Origin: Actinoplanes cyaneus
Lineage (GTDB): Bacteria > Actinomycetota > Actinomycetes > Mycobacteriales > Micromonosporaceae
Reading direction: 5' to 3'
DNA: 64,000 nucleotides
NCBI RefSeq assembly: GCF_016862095.1
Contig: NZ_BOMH01000036.1
Span: forward strand, 124,001 to 188,000
The notes below the pieces were generated by a model that did not search any database, was not told the DNA's origin, and worked only from the letters and a program-made list of their open reading frames with translations. Shown in pieces: positions 32,319 to 41,273 of this stretch; positions within the stretch are counted from its first letter, which is position 1, and every line of letters begins with the position of its first letter. The translations under genes and the position numbers were made by a program.

Positions 32319-33428
32319 TCAGTCGCTGAACGCGTCATACTTGACCCGGATCGAGGGAACCTGCAGCTCGGCGAGCGTCCTCAGGGTCGACTTGACCATG
32401 GCGCCGGAGCCGGAGACGAAGAAGTCGTGCTCGTTCCACGGGCCGTACCGGGCGACCACGTCCGAGATGTTGCCCTGCTCGCCGGCGAACCCCGGATCGT
32501 CGCTGCACGCGGTCACCACCGACAACCAGGGATAACGGGCCGCCAGCCGGTTCAGGTCGGCCAGGTCGTACAGATCCTCGCGGGTCCTCGCGCCGAAGAA
32601 GACGTGCACCCAGCGGGTCCGGTTGTACCGGGTCAGCTCCTCCAGCAGCGACTTGATCGGCGCCAGGCCGGTGCCGCCCGCCACGAACACGGCGTCCCGG
32701 GTCGATCTTCGGTCCAGGGTCATCGAGCCCATCGGCGCGGCCAGCTTGATCATGTCGCCGACCTGCAGTTTGCGCACCAGAGCGCTGGACACCCAGCCGG
32801 CGCCGAGCGCGCGGACGTGGAACTCCAGCGTGTTGTCGCGCCGCGGGGCGTTCGCCGGTGAGTACGTACGCCACAGCCGCGGCTGGTACCGGGTCGCCTC
32901 CAGGCTCAGATACTGCCCGGCACGGAACTCCAGCGGCTGCAGCGGCAGCACCGTGAAGACCGCGATGTCCCGGGAGCGGCGCTCGTGCTGGACCACCTCG
33001 CCGTACCAGTACGGCGGATTCTGATCAGCGTCAGCGCCGGACAGCATCTTCGCGGCGATCACCGCGTACGCGTCCGCCCACGCCTGGTCGTACTCGACGC
33101 CCCACTGCTCGCCGGCGAAAGCCCGCATCGACTCGATCAACGCCCCGCCCACCACCTCGTAGTGTTCCGGCACCACGTGGAACTTCCGGTGATCCCGCCC
33201 CAGCGCACGCAGGTAGTCGTCGAAGCGCTCGGGATCCTCCAGGGTCTGCACCGCGGTCACGATCGCTCCCAGCAGCCGCGTGCGCTGCACGTCCATGTGC
33301 ACCGGGAACAGCTCACGAAGATCCGGGTGCGACAGGAACAGCCGGGCGTAGAAATAGCCGGCCACCTTGTCCTGATGCTCCTCGACGAGACTCCAGCTCT
33401 CCTTGAGCAAGCGTGCGAGGTCTCCCAT
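32319..33428 (-). CDS. Flavohemoglobin-like globin/reductase
   Basis: A 369-residue protein; the ATG of MGDLARLLKESWSLVEE is used rather than one 13 codons upstream. Residues 1-140 are a globin domain, with Phe in the CD corner (HPDLRELFPVHM) and the proximal His around GRDHRKFHVVPEHY. Residues 150-240 are an FAD-binding domain (QYLSLEATRYQPRLWRTYSP, with the RxYS motif) and 250-369 bind NAD(P)H (DAVFVAGGTGLAPIKSLLEE, WNEHDFFVSGSGAMV). It probably oxidises nitric oxide or reduces oxygen. It converges on the HTH-deformylase gene with a single base between the two stop codons. Confidence 0.92.
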   Translation of the reverse strand: MGDLARLLKESWSLVEEHQDKVAGYFYARLFLSHPDLRELFPVHMDVQRTRLLGAIVTAVQTLEDPERFDDYLRALGRDHRKFHVVPEHYEVVGGALIESMRAFAGEQWGVEYDQAWADAYAVIAAKMLSGADADQNPPYWYGEVVQHERRSRDIAVFTVLPLQPLEFRAGQYLSLEATRYQPRLWRTYSPANAPRRDNTLEFHVRALGAGWVSSALVRKLQVGDMIKLAAPMGSMTLDRRSTRDAVFVAGGTGLAPIKSLLEELTRYNRTRWVHVFFGARTREDLYDLADLNRLAARYPWLSVVTACSDDPGFAGEQGNISDVVARYGPWNEHDFFVSGSGAMVKSTLRTLAELQVPSIRVKYDAFSD

Positions 33429-33535
33429 GCATTCAGGGTGGTCAGCGCAGTCGGGAACACGACGCACGCTCGGTGCGACTCATCACCTGCCGCTTGTCCA
33501 TATGACCGATTTTGTGCCCTCGTAAAGTGGGGCCC

Positions 33536-34318
33536 GTGACTTTCGAGCGGCAGCAGTCCACCCGATCGGCGTACCCCGCCGAGATAGCCATCGTCATGCT
33601 GCTGTCCCTCGGACAGTCGGCGATCTGGTCGGTGGTGTCGCTGACCGCCAAGCTCACCGCCGGCAAACCACTGGCGAGCCAGACCGCGACGCTGAACCCG
33701 GCCACGTCCGCCCGGCCCTACCTCGACCTGACCAACCAGCTGCTCGGCATCGTCTTCGACCTGATCCCGGTGCTCCTGGTCTGGTACCTGCTGCGCCGGG
33801 ACGACATGCGACCCGGGCGCGACCTCGGCATCGACCTGCGCCGGCCGGGCTTCGACATCGGCTGGGGCGCCGGACTCGCCGCCGGCATCGGGATCCCCGG
33901 GCTACTGCTGGTCTACGCCGCCCTGCAGCTCGGCCTGAGCGCGCAGATCGTGCCGAGCGGCTTGAACGCGTACTGGTGGACGGTCCCGGTCCTGATCCTG
34001 GCCGCGATCCAGAATGCGGTGCTGGAAGAAGTGCTGGTCGTCGGTTACCTGATCACGCGACTGCAGCAGATCGGCCGGCTCTCCGTGCCGCTGATCATCC
34101 TGTGCTCGGCCGTGCTGCGCGGGTCCTACCACCTCTACCAGGGCTTCGGCGGCTTCATCGGGAACGTCGCGATGGGCGTGGTCTTCGCGCTGTTCTACCT
34201 GAAGACGAAACGGGTGATGCCGCTGATCGTGGCGCACAGCCTCCTCGACATCACCGCGTTCGTCGGTTACGAACTGCTGCCCGACTCCTGGCTCGACTGG
34301 CTGCGATACCACCCGTAA
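33536..34318 (+). CDS. CPBP-family intramembrane metalloprotease-like protein
   Basis: A 260-residue membrane protein with GTG start (VTFERQQSTRS). Seven or eight helices are evident. The CPBP/Abi signature is present as NAVLEEVLVVGYLITRL (EE-x4-Y in place of the common EE-x3-R), then LRGSYHLYQGFGGF with His, and MPLIVAHSLLDITAF with the second His. The replacement of Arg in the first motif is a variant seen in part of the family. The substrate is unknown; relatives mature or degrade membrane peptides. Its last 52 bases overlap the convergent gene below. Confidence 0.88.
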   Translation: MTFERQQSTRSAYPAEIAIVMLLSLGQSAIWSVVSLTAKLTAGKPLASQTATLNPATSARPYLDLTNQLLGIVFDLIPVLLVWYLLRRDDMRPGRDLGIDLRRPGFDIGWGAGLAAGIGIPGLLLVYAALQLGLSAQIVPSGLNAYWWTVPVLILAAIQNAVLEEVLVVGYLITRLQQIGRLSVPLIILCSAVLRGSYHLYQGFGGFIGNVAMGVVFALFYLKTKRVMPLIVAHSLLDITAFVGYELLPDSWLDWLRYHP

Positions 34319-35451
34319 CGGCGTTCCGCCCGCGTCGCGACCGTCTCGGCCGCGCTCCAGCCGCCGAGAACCGCGCTGATCAGCGACGTCCCCGGCAGCA
34401 CCCGGTCCGCCAGCCGCAGCGCCGCCCAGCCCGCGCCGCTGCGATAACTCGGCAACAGAACCAGGATCTCCGCGGCGCGCTCCGGGTCCGTCGGATCCAG
34501 CCCATAAGCCGCGGCGACATGCAGCACCAGGCTGGCATGCGTGATCGCCGCGGTTCCGACAAGAGCAATCGGCGCGTACGTCCCGGAAAGCGCGCTGAGC
34601 AGGCCGCGTTGCGCCGCCGCGCGGGTGAACCGGGCCGTGGCCAGCCGTGCGAGGGCCTGCGGGGTGGCGGTGGGGTAGGTCGCCCGGGTCCGGTCGGCCC
34701 AGGCGGCGGCCTGCGGGCCGAACGTCTCGACAGCGGCGTCGGCCAGGAGTTTCGGGGCGTTGCGGGGGTCGGCCAGCAGGCGGGGCCAGAGGTCGAGGAG
34801 CAGCTGGTCCGGGGTGGGGGGCGTTTTCGCGGGCGCCTTTACCGCTTGCGCTGTCTCGGCCCTTGTCACCGGCGCTAGTTCGGCCTTTGGTGCCGGCGCT
34901 GCTTCGGCCCTTGTTACTGGCGCTGCTTCGGCCTTTGGTGCTGGCGTTGTCTCGGGCGGCATCGGCGTGGCCGCATCCGGCTTCGGTGGCGTGGCCTTGC
35001 GGGCGCGTTTTGCCGGGGTGGCCCGCTTAGCCGGCTCGGCCGGGGTGGTCGGCGTCGCCGGCTCGGCCGGGGTGGTCACCGCTTTCGCGGGAGTGGTCTT
35101 CGCGGCGGCGCGGGCTCGCGGGGCGACCTTCTTCGCCGGGGCCTTCCTGGCGGCCTCGGCGGGCGGGTCATCGGCGGGACGTGCGGGGCGCGGTGCTCGA
35201 GTGGTCTTCGGCACATTCGCCGTGGTCCCGGCCACTGGTGGAGCCTCGGAGGCCTCACCCGCCGTACCCGAAAGCGGGGTTGGTGGGGCCTTCGAAGAGT
35301 GACTCTCGGCACTCGTTCCGGGGCGGGGCGGTTGGAAGGTGACCGTCGGCGGCGCCCCGCGGCGCGTCGGCCGAGCGGTCGGCTCCTCCGACTGCGGCGC
35401 GCTGAAGGGCGCACGCGGATCCCGGGCACGCGGCGTCTGCTTCTCCTCCAT
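34267..35451 (-). CDS. Ala/Pro/Lys-rich protein with C-terminal helical domain
   Basis: A 394-residue protein starting at MEEKQTPRARDPRAPF. Residues 1-215 are low complexity: proline/arginine-rich, then KAPAKKVAPRARAAAKT-like tracts and several PAKRA/APVTRAE repeats typical of histone-H1-like or nucleoid-binding tails. Residues 216-380 are helical and possibly membrane-active (LLLDLWPRLLADPRNAPKLL, LVGTAAITHASLVLHVAAAY, GAGWAALRLADRVLPG), with a layout like EcsC-type proteins. The tail ends in a Ser/Gln-rich stretch. It overlaps the CPBP gene tail to tail by 52 bases. No established function. Confidence 0.7.
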   Translation of the reverse strand: MEEKQTPRARDPRAPFSAPQSEEPTARPTRRGAPPTVTFQPPRPGTSAESHSSKAPPTPLSGTAGEASEAPPVAGTTANVPKTTRAPRPARPADDPPAEAARKAPAKKVAPRARAAAKTTPAKAVTTPAEPATPTTPAEPAKRATPAKRARKATPPKPDAATPMPPETTPAPKAEAAPVTRAEAAPAPKAELAPVTRAETAQAVKAPAKTPPTPDQLLLDLWPRLLADPRNAPKLLADAAVETFGPQAAAWADRTRATYPTATPQALARLATARFTRAAAQRGLLSALSGTYAPIALVGTAAITHASLVLHVAAAYGLDPTDPERAAEILVLLPSYRSGAGWAALRLADRVLPGTSLISAVLGGWSAAETVATRAERRYGWYRSQSSQESGSSS

Positions 35452-35595
35452 CCTGCGCAGCGTAGTCGCAACCGCAACGTTTCGCCTGTTCGTGGCCTTC
35501 GTGGCAGATCTTCGGGACGTTTCGGGCCGACCTCTTTGTGCGGCGCCGAGGGCGTCCGGTACGCTCAATCCTCGGTGGCTGTCACAGGTCACCGA

Positions 35596-35686
35596 GGAGA
35601 CTTCGCCTAGTCCGGTCTATGGCGCCGCACTGCTAATGCGGTTGGGGTTTTACCGCCCCTCCCGGGTTCGAATCCCGGAGTCTCCG
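35596..35686 (+). tRNA. tRNA-Ser (anticodon GCT)
   Basis: The acceptor GGAGACT pairs with AGTCTCC plus discriminator G. The anticodon loop CTGCTAA carries GCT, the long variable arm is GGGGTTTTACCGCCCC, and the T-arm is CGGGTTCGAATCCCG. It is a class II serine tRNA of 91 nt without an encoded CCA. Confidence 0.95.
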
Positions 35687-35726
35687 CGCGAAAGCCGGGT
35701 GTGTATGCTGGCTGAGCACTGAGAGA

Positions 35727-35799
35727 GCGCCCGTAGCTCAATGGATAGAGCATCTGACTACGGATCAGAAGGTTAGGGGTTCGAGTCCCTTCGGGCGCA
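35727..35799 (+). tRNA. tRNA-Arg (anticodon ACG)
   Basis: The acceptor GCGCCCG pairs with CGGGCGC plus A. The D-arm is GCTCAATGGATAGAGC, the anticodon stem-loop TCTGACTACGGATCAGA carries ACG, and the T-arm is AGGGGTTCGAGTCCCTT. Integrase genes follow from 36,007, so this is the likely integration site of the accessory region. Confidence 0.95.
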
Positions 35800-35808
35800 C
35801 CGGAGTGA

Positions 35809-35844
35809 GCAGGGGATATAGCCGGAAGGCTATATCCCCTCTGC
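35809..35844 (+). terminator. Terminator hairpin after tRNA-Arg
   Basis: A perfect 13-base stem (AGGGGATATAGCC and its complement) with the GNRA-type loop GGAA; the outer bases GC and GC extend it. It starts ten bases after the tRNA. A direct repeat TGTGGGTCAT follows at about 35848 and 35859. Confidence 0.75.
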
Positions 35845-35931
35845 TTGTGTGGGTCATATGTGGGTCATGGTCGTGCCCCACGTCTGACTCGCTTCTGAGC
35901 AGGCCACAGGGCTGTTGGCCCGTGATCCAGG

Positions 35932-35985
35932 TGTGCGCTCGAAGGGACTCGAACCCTCAACCTTCTGATCCGCGGTCAGATCTCG
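35932..35985 (-). repeat. Inverted copy of the tRNA-Arg 3' half
   Basis: On the minus strand this reads like bases 35750-35799 of the tRNA-Arg gene: the anticodon stem, the variable loop, the T-arm GGGTTCGAGTCCCTTCG and the end GCGCAC, with a handful of substitutions (anticodon loop CCGCGGA instead of CTACGGA). The 5' half of a tRNA is absent, so it is a fragment. It lies 150 bases from the tRNA and directly ahead of the first integrase. Confidence 0.8.
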
Positions 35986-36006
35986 TTCAGAAAGTTCGGG
36001 ATTTGA

Positions 36007-37341
36007 ATGTGTAGTTGTGAAGATTTGACGGAAACCGAGTCGAACTCAAGCTCCTCGAAGAGCCTGCCGGGCAAGGTGTACCCGCGATGCGGATGTCGGA
36101 GTTCGCTGACAGGGCAGCAGGTTTGGAAGTGTCCTCGGCGTGGTGAGCCGGGTCATGGCAGCTGGTACTACGCCATCCAGGTGACGGGACTGGACGGGCG
36201 GCGGAACCGGGCGCGGAAGGGTGGGTTTGCGAGCCGTAGCGAGGCGGAGCGGGCTGCCTGGGAGTTGCTGGAGCTGCCAGGCCCCGAGGCGGTGGCTCGG
36301 ATGTGGACTGTGGGGCGATGGTTGGAGTTCTGGCTGTCTGAGCAGGAGAACCGGCTTCGCCCGAACACGGTGATCAACTATCGCAGCATCGTCCGCAAGC
36401 ACCTGGTTCCGGCGTTGGGCGCCCATCGGTTGAACAAGCTCAATACCCGTGATGTGCAGCGGGCCATCGACGTGATCGCCCGGAAGAAGGTTCGTGGTGA
36501 TCGGTTGATCGCCGCGTCATCGGTGCATCGTGCGCGGGCGGTGCTGCGAAGCGCGCTGTCGGAGGCACGCCGACAAGGGATGGTGGGTTACAACGCGGCT
36601 CGGGCCGTGCGGGTGCCCAGCGGTGTGCGCCCTCACGCGGTGGTCTGGACCGAGGAGCGGATCAAGGAGTTCGAGGAGTTCGGGATTCGTCCGCGGGTGG
36701 CGGTGTGGGACCTGCCGGATGTCGGCCGGTTCCTTCAGGCGGTAAAGGATGATCCGCTGTTCCCGTTGTGGTGGCTCGTTGCGCTGCGTGGCCCGCGCCG
36801 GGGAGAGATCGCGGGGCTGCGCTGGGAGGATGTCGACCTGGTCGCTGGCTGCTTTTCGATCAGGGAACAGGTCACGGTGGTGAACGGCAAGGAGGTCATC
36901 GGCCCGCCGAAGTCCGCTGCCGGTGTCAGGACCCTCGCCTTGGACGACTACTCGGTCCAGTTGCTGGAGGCTCTCCGGGAGTGGCAGCGGAGGAACTTCG
37001 GGCAGGTGGGCGCAAAGGATCGGGTGTTCCGCCGGGCTGATGGGCGGCCGGTGCGAGCGGAGTGGTTGACCCGTCGGTTCAAGGAGCTCGCGGAGGAGGC
37101 CGGGCTGCCTCCAGTGCGGTTGCACGACCTCCGCCACTGTGCCGCTGGTGCCGCCGGCGCCGCGGGGGTGGATCTGATGACGATCCAACGCGATCTCGGG
37201 CATGCCAGCCCGGTGACGACCGCGGAGACGTACTGGGTCGTCTTCTTGGAGGTGGCGAGGCGGTCGGTGCAGGCGACCGCGGCGTTGCTGCTGAAGCATG
37301 CCAAGGTCCGGATGTCTCTGGAGGCCGCGTCGCAGGCTTGA
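36007..37341 (+). CDS. Tyrosine recombinase (integrase), intact
   Basis: A 444-residue phage/AICE-type integrase. A Cys-rich start (YPRCGCRSSLTG, CPRRGEPGHGSWYY) is followed by an arm-binding AP2-like segment, a SAM-like core-binding domain (WLEFWLSEQENRLRPNTVIN, YRSIVRKHLVPALGAHRLNK) and the catalytic domain. Catalytic residues are the first Arg in ALRGPRRGEIAGLRW, His and Arg in RLHDLRHCA, His in DLGHASPVTT and Tyr in AETYWVVF. It is the integrase closest to tRNA-Arg and reads away from it. The tyrosine box is unusual (ETYWVV rather than the common YxH), but the key residues are present. Confidence 0.92.
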   Translation: MCSCEDLTETESNSSSSKSLPGKVYPRCGCRSSLTGQQVWKCPRRGEPGHGSWYYAIQVTGLDGRRNRARKGGFASRSEAERAAWELLELPGPEAVARMWTVGRWLEFWLSEQENRLRPNTVINYRSIVRKHLVPALGAHRLNKLNTRDVQRAIDVIARKKVRGDRLIAASSVHRARAVLRSALSEARRQGMVGYNAARAVRVPSGVRPHAVVWTEERIKEFEEFGIRPRVAVWDLPDVGRFLQAVKDDPLFPLWWLVALRGPRRGEIAGLRWEDVDLVAGCFSIREQVTVVNGKEVIGPPKSAAGVRTLALDDYSVQLLEALREWQRRNFGQVGAKDRVFRRADGRPVRAEWLTRRFKELAEEAGLPPVRLHDLRHCAAGAAGAAGVDLMTIQRDLGHASPVTTAETYWVVFLEVARRSVQATAALLLKHAKVRMSLEAASQA

Positions 37342-37463
37342 CGAGTCATCTGGACCCGGTGGTTTCGTCGATATGCGGGGCACTATCTCTGGTGGCGTGC
37401 CTTCGGATCGCGTGACGATCGAAGTGCGCGGAGAAGCCTCCGCCCACCTCGACGCGCGGTCGC

Positions 37464-38882
37464 TCACATGACATGTTCGCGAGAGCTTCGTCTTGCCGCA
37501 GCGGATATGCGTGCGGCGCGACTGCGGGTCGCCACGACATCGGCCGGAGTGCCGCACAAACGTGTTCGCGGACGGACCATGGTGCGCTTGAGCACAGGGC
37601 AGACTCGTCTCGTCCGGCCGGCGGTAAGGATGAGCCGGGCGGTTTCCTCAGCTGCTCGGCGTTGAGTGGCGGGCAGGACGTTGGTGTAGACGTCGGCGGT
37701 GAGGGCGACGTTGGAGTGCCCGAGCAGGTCCTGGATCGTCTTGAGGTCGGCGCCGGCGGAGTGCGCGAGGCTGGCGGCGCCGTGGCGCAGGTCTTGGAGA
37801 CGGACCGGTGGCAGGCCGGCGCGGTCGATGAGCAGTTGGAGGCGTTGGGTGAAGTAGCCGGGGTGGAACGGGGCGCCGTCGGGGCGGGTGAACACGTAGC
37901 CGCTCGGCAGGTACGGCTTGGCGGCGGCGTCACGCCGGATGTGGTGGCGTTCCTGGCGCCGTCGGTGCAGGCGGAGTACCTGCACGGTGTGCTGGTCCAG
38001 GGCGACGATGCGGCGGCTGGTCGCGGACTTGGGCGGTCCTTCGTGGATGGTGTATCCGGCGGTGGTGCGTTGCCGGGTGACGGTGAGTTGGGCGTGGTCG
38101 AGGTCGATGTCGGTCCACCGCAGGCCGGCGGCCTCGCCGCGGCGTAGCCCGCGCAGGGCGAGGAGCCACCAGAGCGCGTAGAGGCCGTCGTGGCGTACCG
38201 AGTGCAGGAACTCGGCGAGTTGTTTGGCTGTCCAGACGGCGACGACCGGGTGCTCGCCGGTGGCGCGCCAGGCGGCGACGCGGGGCTCGGTCCAAACCTC
38301 GGCGCGGGGACGGTCACGGGCCGGCAGCTCGACCCGGGTGGCCGGGTTGGCGAGGATGACGCCGTCCCGGAGGGCGGCGTTGAGCGCTGCTCGCAGCGTC
38401 GTGTGCACGTGCTGCAGGGTGCACACGGTGTTGGGCCGCCCGTGCCGGTTGGTGGACTTGCCGATCGCGGCGAACGCGGCGGTCAGCTGTCGGGGATTCA
38501 ATTCGGCGAGGGTCAGGTGGCCGATGGTCGGGATCAGGAATCGGTCGATGTCGTGGGTGTAGTGCGCTCTCGTGGTGGGCCGGATCCGGGTGCGGGTGGT
38601 CAGCCAGTAGCGCAGCCAGCGGGTGACGGTCCAGTTCTGTCCGGTGCGTTCCTCCAGGGATATCGCGAGCAGGGCGTCGCGTGCCTGCTGGGCGGCTTCT
38701 TCGGACGGGTAGCCGCCGCGACGTATCCGTTCGACGTTGCCTAGCAGGTCGTGGGTCGAGCAGGCGAAGTACCAGCTGCCGTGACCCGGTTCCGGCAGAC
38801 GTGGGCAGCGCTCGGCGCAGCGCCGTCCCGTCGTGTTGTCGGTGCATCCACATTTCTTGAAGATTCCGTTGGTCGTTGTCAT
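37464..38882 (-). CDS. Tyrosine recombinase (integrase), intact
   Basis: A 472-residue integrase starting at the ATG of MTTTNGIFKKCGCT, with GGGGGAC upstream. It has a Cys-rich N-terminus (KKCGCTDNTTGRRCAERC, GHGSWYFAC), a core-binding domain (WLRYWLTTRTRIRPTTRAHY), and a catalytic domain with Arg in ALRGLRRGEAAGLRW, the HxxR box changed to RLQDLRHGA (Gln at the usual His position), His in LLGHSNVALT and Tyr in ADVYTNVLP. The C-terminal 55 residues are Arg/Ala-rich. It is oriented opposite to the first integrase with 122 bases between the ends, so it probably belongs to a different element. Confidence 0.9.
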   Translation of the reverse strand: MTTTNGIFKKCGCTDNTTGRRCAERCPRLPEPGHGSWYFACSTHDLLGNVERIRRGGYPSEEAAQQARDALLAISLEERTGQNWTVTRWLRYWLTTRTRIRPTTRAHYTHDIDRFLIPTIGHLTLAELNPRQLTAAFAAIGKSTNRHGRPNTVCTLQHVHTTLRAALNAALRDGVILANPATRVELPARDRPRAEVWTEPRVAAWRATGEHPVVAVWTAKQLAEFLHSVRHDGLYALWWLLALRGLRRGEAAGLRWTDIDLDHAQLTVTRQRTTAGYTIHEGPPKSATSRRIVALDQHTVQVLRLHRRRQERHHIRRDAAAKPYLPSGYVFTRPDGAPFHPGYFTQRLQLLIDRAGLPPVRLQDLRHGAASLAHSAGADLKTIQDLLGHSNVALTADVYTNVLPATQRRAAEETARLILTAGRTRRVCPVLKRTMVRPRTRLCGTPADVVATRSRAARISAAARRSSREHVM

Positions 38883-39343
38883 GTCGTCCCCCGTGGTTCT
38901 GGTTGTCCTCGTTTCGGGTTCGGCCGGCTGGGATGTCGAGCGCGAACGGATCGGTATGTCTGTGCCGGCCGTCGGCGGACTGGTCGGACACCGTGGCGTG
39001 GGGCGTCGAAGTTCACGGGCTCGACCTCGTGCCGAGCCCGTGAGGTCGAATCCCCGCGGGTGTGCGCCACTGCTCGCGGTCGGCGGCGTTGTCACAAGAA
39101 GCCGTGAGTGGCGGGCTGCCCACATCCCTGATGGCGATCGTGCCCCGCTGAAACGTCGCCTGGGCCGACCGATTCGCCCTCGGTGCTCACGGCATTCCGC
39201 ACACAGCGTGTTCGAGGAAGCCCATGCGATGCACTATTTGCGCTTTATAACCCGACGGTACGCCGGTTCACCATGCCTGTTCATGGAACACCATGGTTCC
39301 CCCTTAACAATCATGGCTCTCAGTTGAGTGCGATGGTCGACAG
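38883..39343. other. Divergent intergenic region with hairpin and GntR-type operator candidates
   Basis: Between the second integrase and the small GntR gene. It holds a perfect ten-base hairpin (CACGGGCTCG, 39014-39023, with 39033-39042) and, near 39281-39310, overlapping palindromic pieces around CCATGGTTCC and CATGGAACAC. These are suitable as an operator for the GntR-type protein that starts at 39344. No gene is seen. Confidence 0.45.
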
Positions 39344-39598
39344 GTGATCGACCACGAAGGACCGACCCCGCTCTACGTGCAGGTGGCTGACGCTGTAGCC
39401 GCACGTATCAACACGGGCGAGCTCCTGCCAAATCGGCCGATCCCCTCGGAGAATCAGCTGGTCCAGGAGTACGGCGTGGCCCGTGGCACCGCACGCAAGG
39501 CCATCCAGTTACTCCGGGAACGCGGCCTTGTGATCACCGTCGTCGGCCGTGGCACTTATGTCGCGGCCTCCACTGACGGCCAGGCGCCGGCTCACTAG
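39344..39598 (+). CDS. Minimal GntR-family regulator
   Basis: An 84-residue protein made only of the GntR winged-helix domain: TPLYVQVADAVAARINTGEL, PSENQLVQEYGVARGTARKA, RERGLVITVVGRGTYVA. It lacks an effector-binding domain. Such stand-alone domains occur in actinomycete integrative elements and plasmids (KorSA/Pra-like), where they control transfer and replication genes. GTG 39344 is the only sensible start, because an ATG just upstream is closed by a stop after four codons. It is divergent from the second integrase. Confidence 0.85.
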   Translation: MIDHEGPTPLYVQVADAVAARINTGELLPNRPIPSENQLVQEYGVARGTARKAIQLLRERGLVITVVGRGTYVAASTDGQAPAH

Positions 39599-40382
39599 CC
39601 TTTTGGTTCGTGGGGTCCTCGAATTGCCTCAGTGGGTGCGCGTAGCCCACAAGCGTCGCTTGAGTGCTCGACCCGGCAAGCGCGCCTGATCTGGGCCGCC
39701 TTTGCGCGCTCGACATGCTGGTGAGTCGGATTGTGGCCAGCGCACCAGTAAGGATCGAGCGGGCTCGCGTTGCGAGCTGGTGTCGGAAAGCTTGACCGTT
39801 CGGATGGGCGGGTCGTGGTGGCCCCAGGGTGATGAGCGGTCGGGACCGGGCTTGCCAAGGCCTGACAAGAACGCCGTCCGATTCACTCTTTAGGGCGGTG
39901 TCGCGGGGCCTCCTGGTGTTGTCGCATAGGCGATCATCGGCGGAGTTTGGCCTGATCAAGCCAGGTTCACCGCTGCACGTGCATCTGCATGTGCATGCAC
40001 CGATGCATCTTCCATTGCAGATACGTCGATCGGTGGTCACCATACGTTTGTGCCAGACCGAGACTCACGCCAGCATTCGCAGACGCGCCAGACAACCGGT
40101 CCGTTCTCGCGACGGCCTTTGCGCCTCCGTCGGCACTCAGCCGCACGTCTCCGTCTCCGCAGAGGGGTCGGCGCCGCTAGCTCCCAGGGCTGCCGGCGCC
40201 TCCTTCGCCTGGCACGTGCGGGTCGCGGCAATCAGCGCTGGGTGAAGGCGCCCGGCGAACCTCGTCCAGGGCAAGTCCTGGTGTTGATCGCTCCTCGGGT
40301 GCTGCACGCCGCTCGGCCAACCGGCCGCATCTCCCTAGTCTCCCTCGACCGCCGTTCCGGCGAACACAACACGGAGTCACAC
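39599..40382. other. 784-base stretch without a recognisable gene
   Basis: No frame here has both a ribosome site and plausible codon use. One structured feature is a hexamer array at 39974-40008: TGCACG, TGCATC, TGCATG, TGCATG, then CACCGA, TGCATC, phased at exactly six bases. The XRE/DUF5753 gene starts at the right end, with GGAG eight bases before its GTG. Confidence 0.5.
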
Positions 40383-41273
40383 GTGTACTCGATCGCGCTT
40401 CCGCAACCGGAGGCCAGTGGCCGCCCGGAAACCGCTCAGGCGATATTCGGCCGCCAGCTCAACGCCCTCCGAGAACGCGCCGGGATCAGCCTTGAGGCGG
40501 CCGGCGCGCATCTGGTCTGCGACAAATCCAAGATCAGTCGTATCGAAGGCGGCAAAGTTACGGTGAAGGATGACGACCTGCACCTACTTCTTGACCTCTA
40601 CGGCGAAGACGACCGCGAGGAGCGCTTAGCGCTGCTGGGCTTCAACGCAAGGCTCAACGAGCCTAAGTGGTGGCGGAAGCGTGGCCATTTGCTGCCCGAG
40701 TGGTACTGCTCGTACCTCGTCTTCGAGTCCGCCGCCACCTTGATCCGCACCTACGAACGTCATTTCGTCCCGGGGCTACTGCAGACCAAGGCGTACGCCG
40801 AGGCGGTTATCCGCTGCCGCTATACCGACGAGACCCAGATTCGCCGCCTGGTCGATATCCGCATGCACCGCCAGAAAGCCGTTCTGAAGAAGCGCACCGC
40901 CGGCAACCAGACGCGCATCCTGTGGGCAATGATCGACAAGGCGGCGCTCGACGACGTCTTCGGCGACCCAGGCATCATGCGAGAACAGATCGCCTTCCTG
41001 AGCCGTGCCCTTGAGACACTCAACGTCCAGATTCAAGTCGTGGAACGCGGCGCACTAGCTGCCCGCAGCAACTCGTTCTCAATCCTGCGCCTACGCGGAC
41101 AGCTCCTGTCAGAGGTCGTATACCTCGAACAGATCGACAGCGCTCAGTTCTTCGATCATCCCGCCGGGTCCGAATCCTACCGGCAGGCCTTCTGCGAGAT
41201 CGCTAACGTGGCCAGGGAGCCCTCGGGTACGCAGGCATTTCTTGCAGAGGCCGCGGACAAACTGCGCGATTGA
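40383..41273 (+). CDS. XRE-type regulator with DUF5753 domain
   Basis: A 296-residue regulator with GTG start (VYSIALPQPEASG); the longer upstream reading lacks any support. Residues 20-75 are a helix-turn-helix (FGRQLNALRERAGISLEAAG, CDKSKISRIEGGKVTV). The remainder is DUF5753 (ERHFVPGLLQTKAYAEAVIR, RIDMRQKAV-like helix RMHRQKAVLKKR, VVERGALAARSNSFSIL, VVYLEQIDSAQFFD). In Streptomyces such regulators are usually paired with a small DUF397 protein; none is evident downstream. Its place within the integrase-rich region suggests control of the element. Confidence 0.88.
   Translation: MYSIALPQPEASGRPETAQAIFGRQLNALRERAGISLEAAGAHLVCDKSKISRIEGGKVTVKDDDLHLLLDLYGEDDREERLALLGFNARLNEPKWWRKRGHLLPEWYCSYLVFESAATLIRTYERHFVPGLLQTKAYAEAVIRCRYTDETQIRRLVDIRMHRQKAVLKKRTAGNQTRILWAMIDKAALDDVFGDPGIMREQIAFLSRALETLNVQIQVVERGALAARSNSFSILRLRGQLLSEVVYLEQIDSAQFFDHPAGSESYRQAFCEIANVAREPSGTQAFLAEAADKLRD

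Noticed and set aside
40050..40382. N-terminal extension of the XRE/DUF5753 regulator
   Set aside because: The extra 111 residues are Arg-rich with no domain, and a GTG with a ribosome site begins right at the helix-turn-helix protein.
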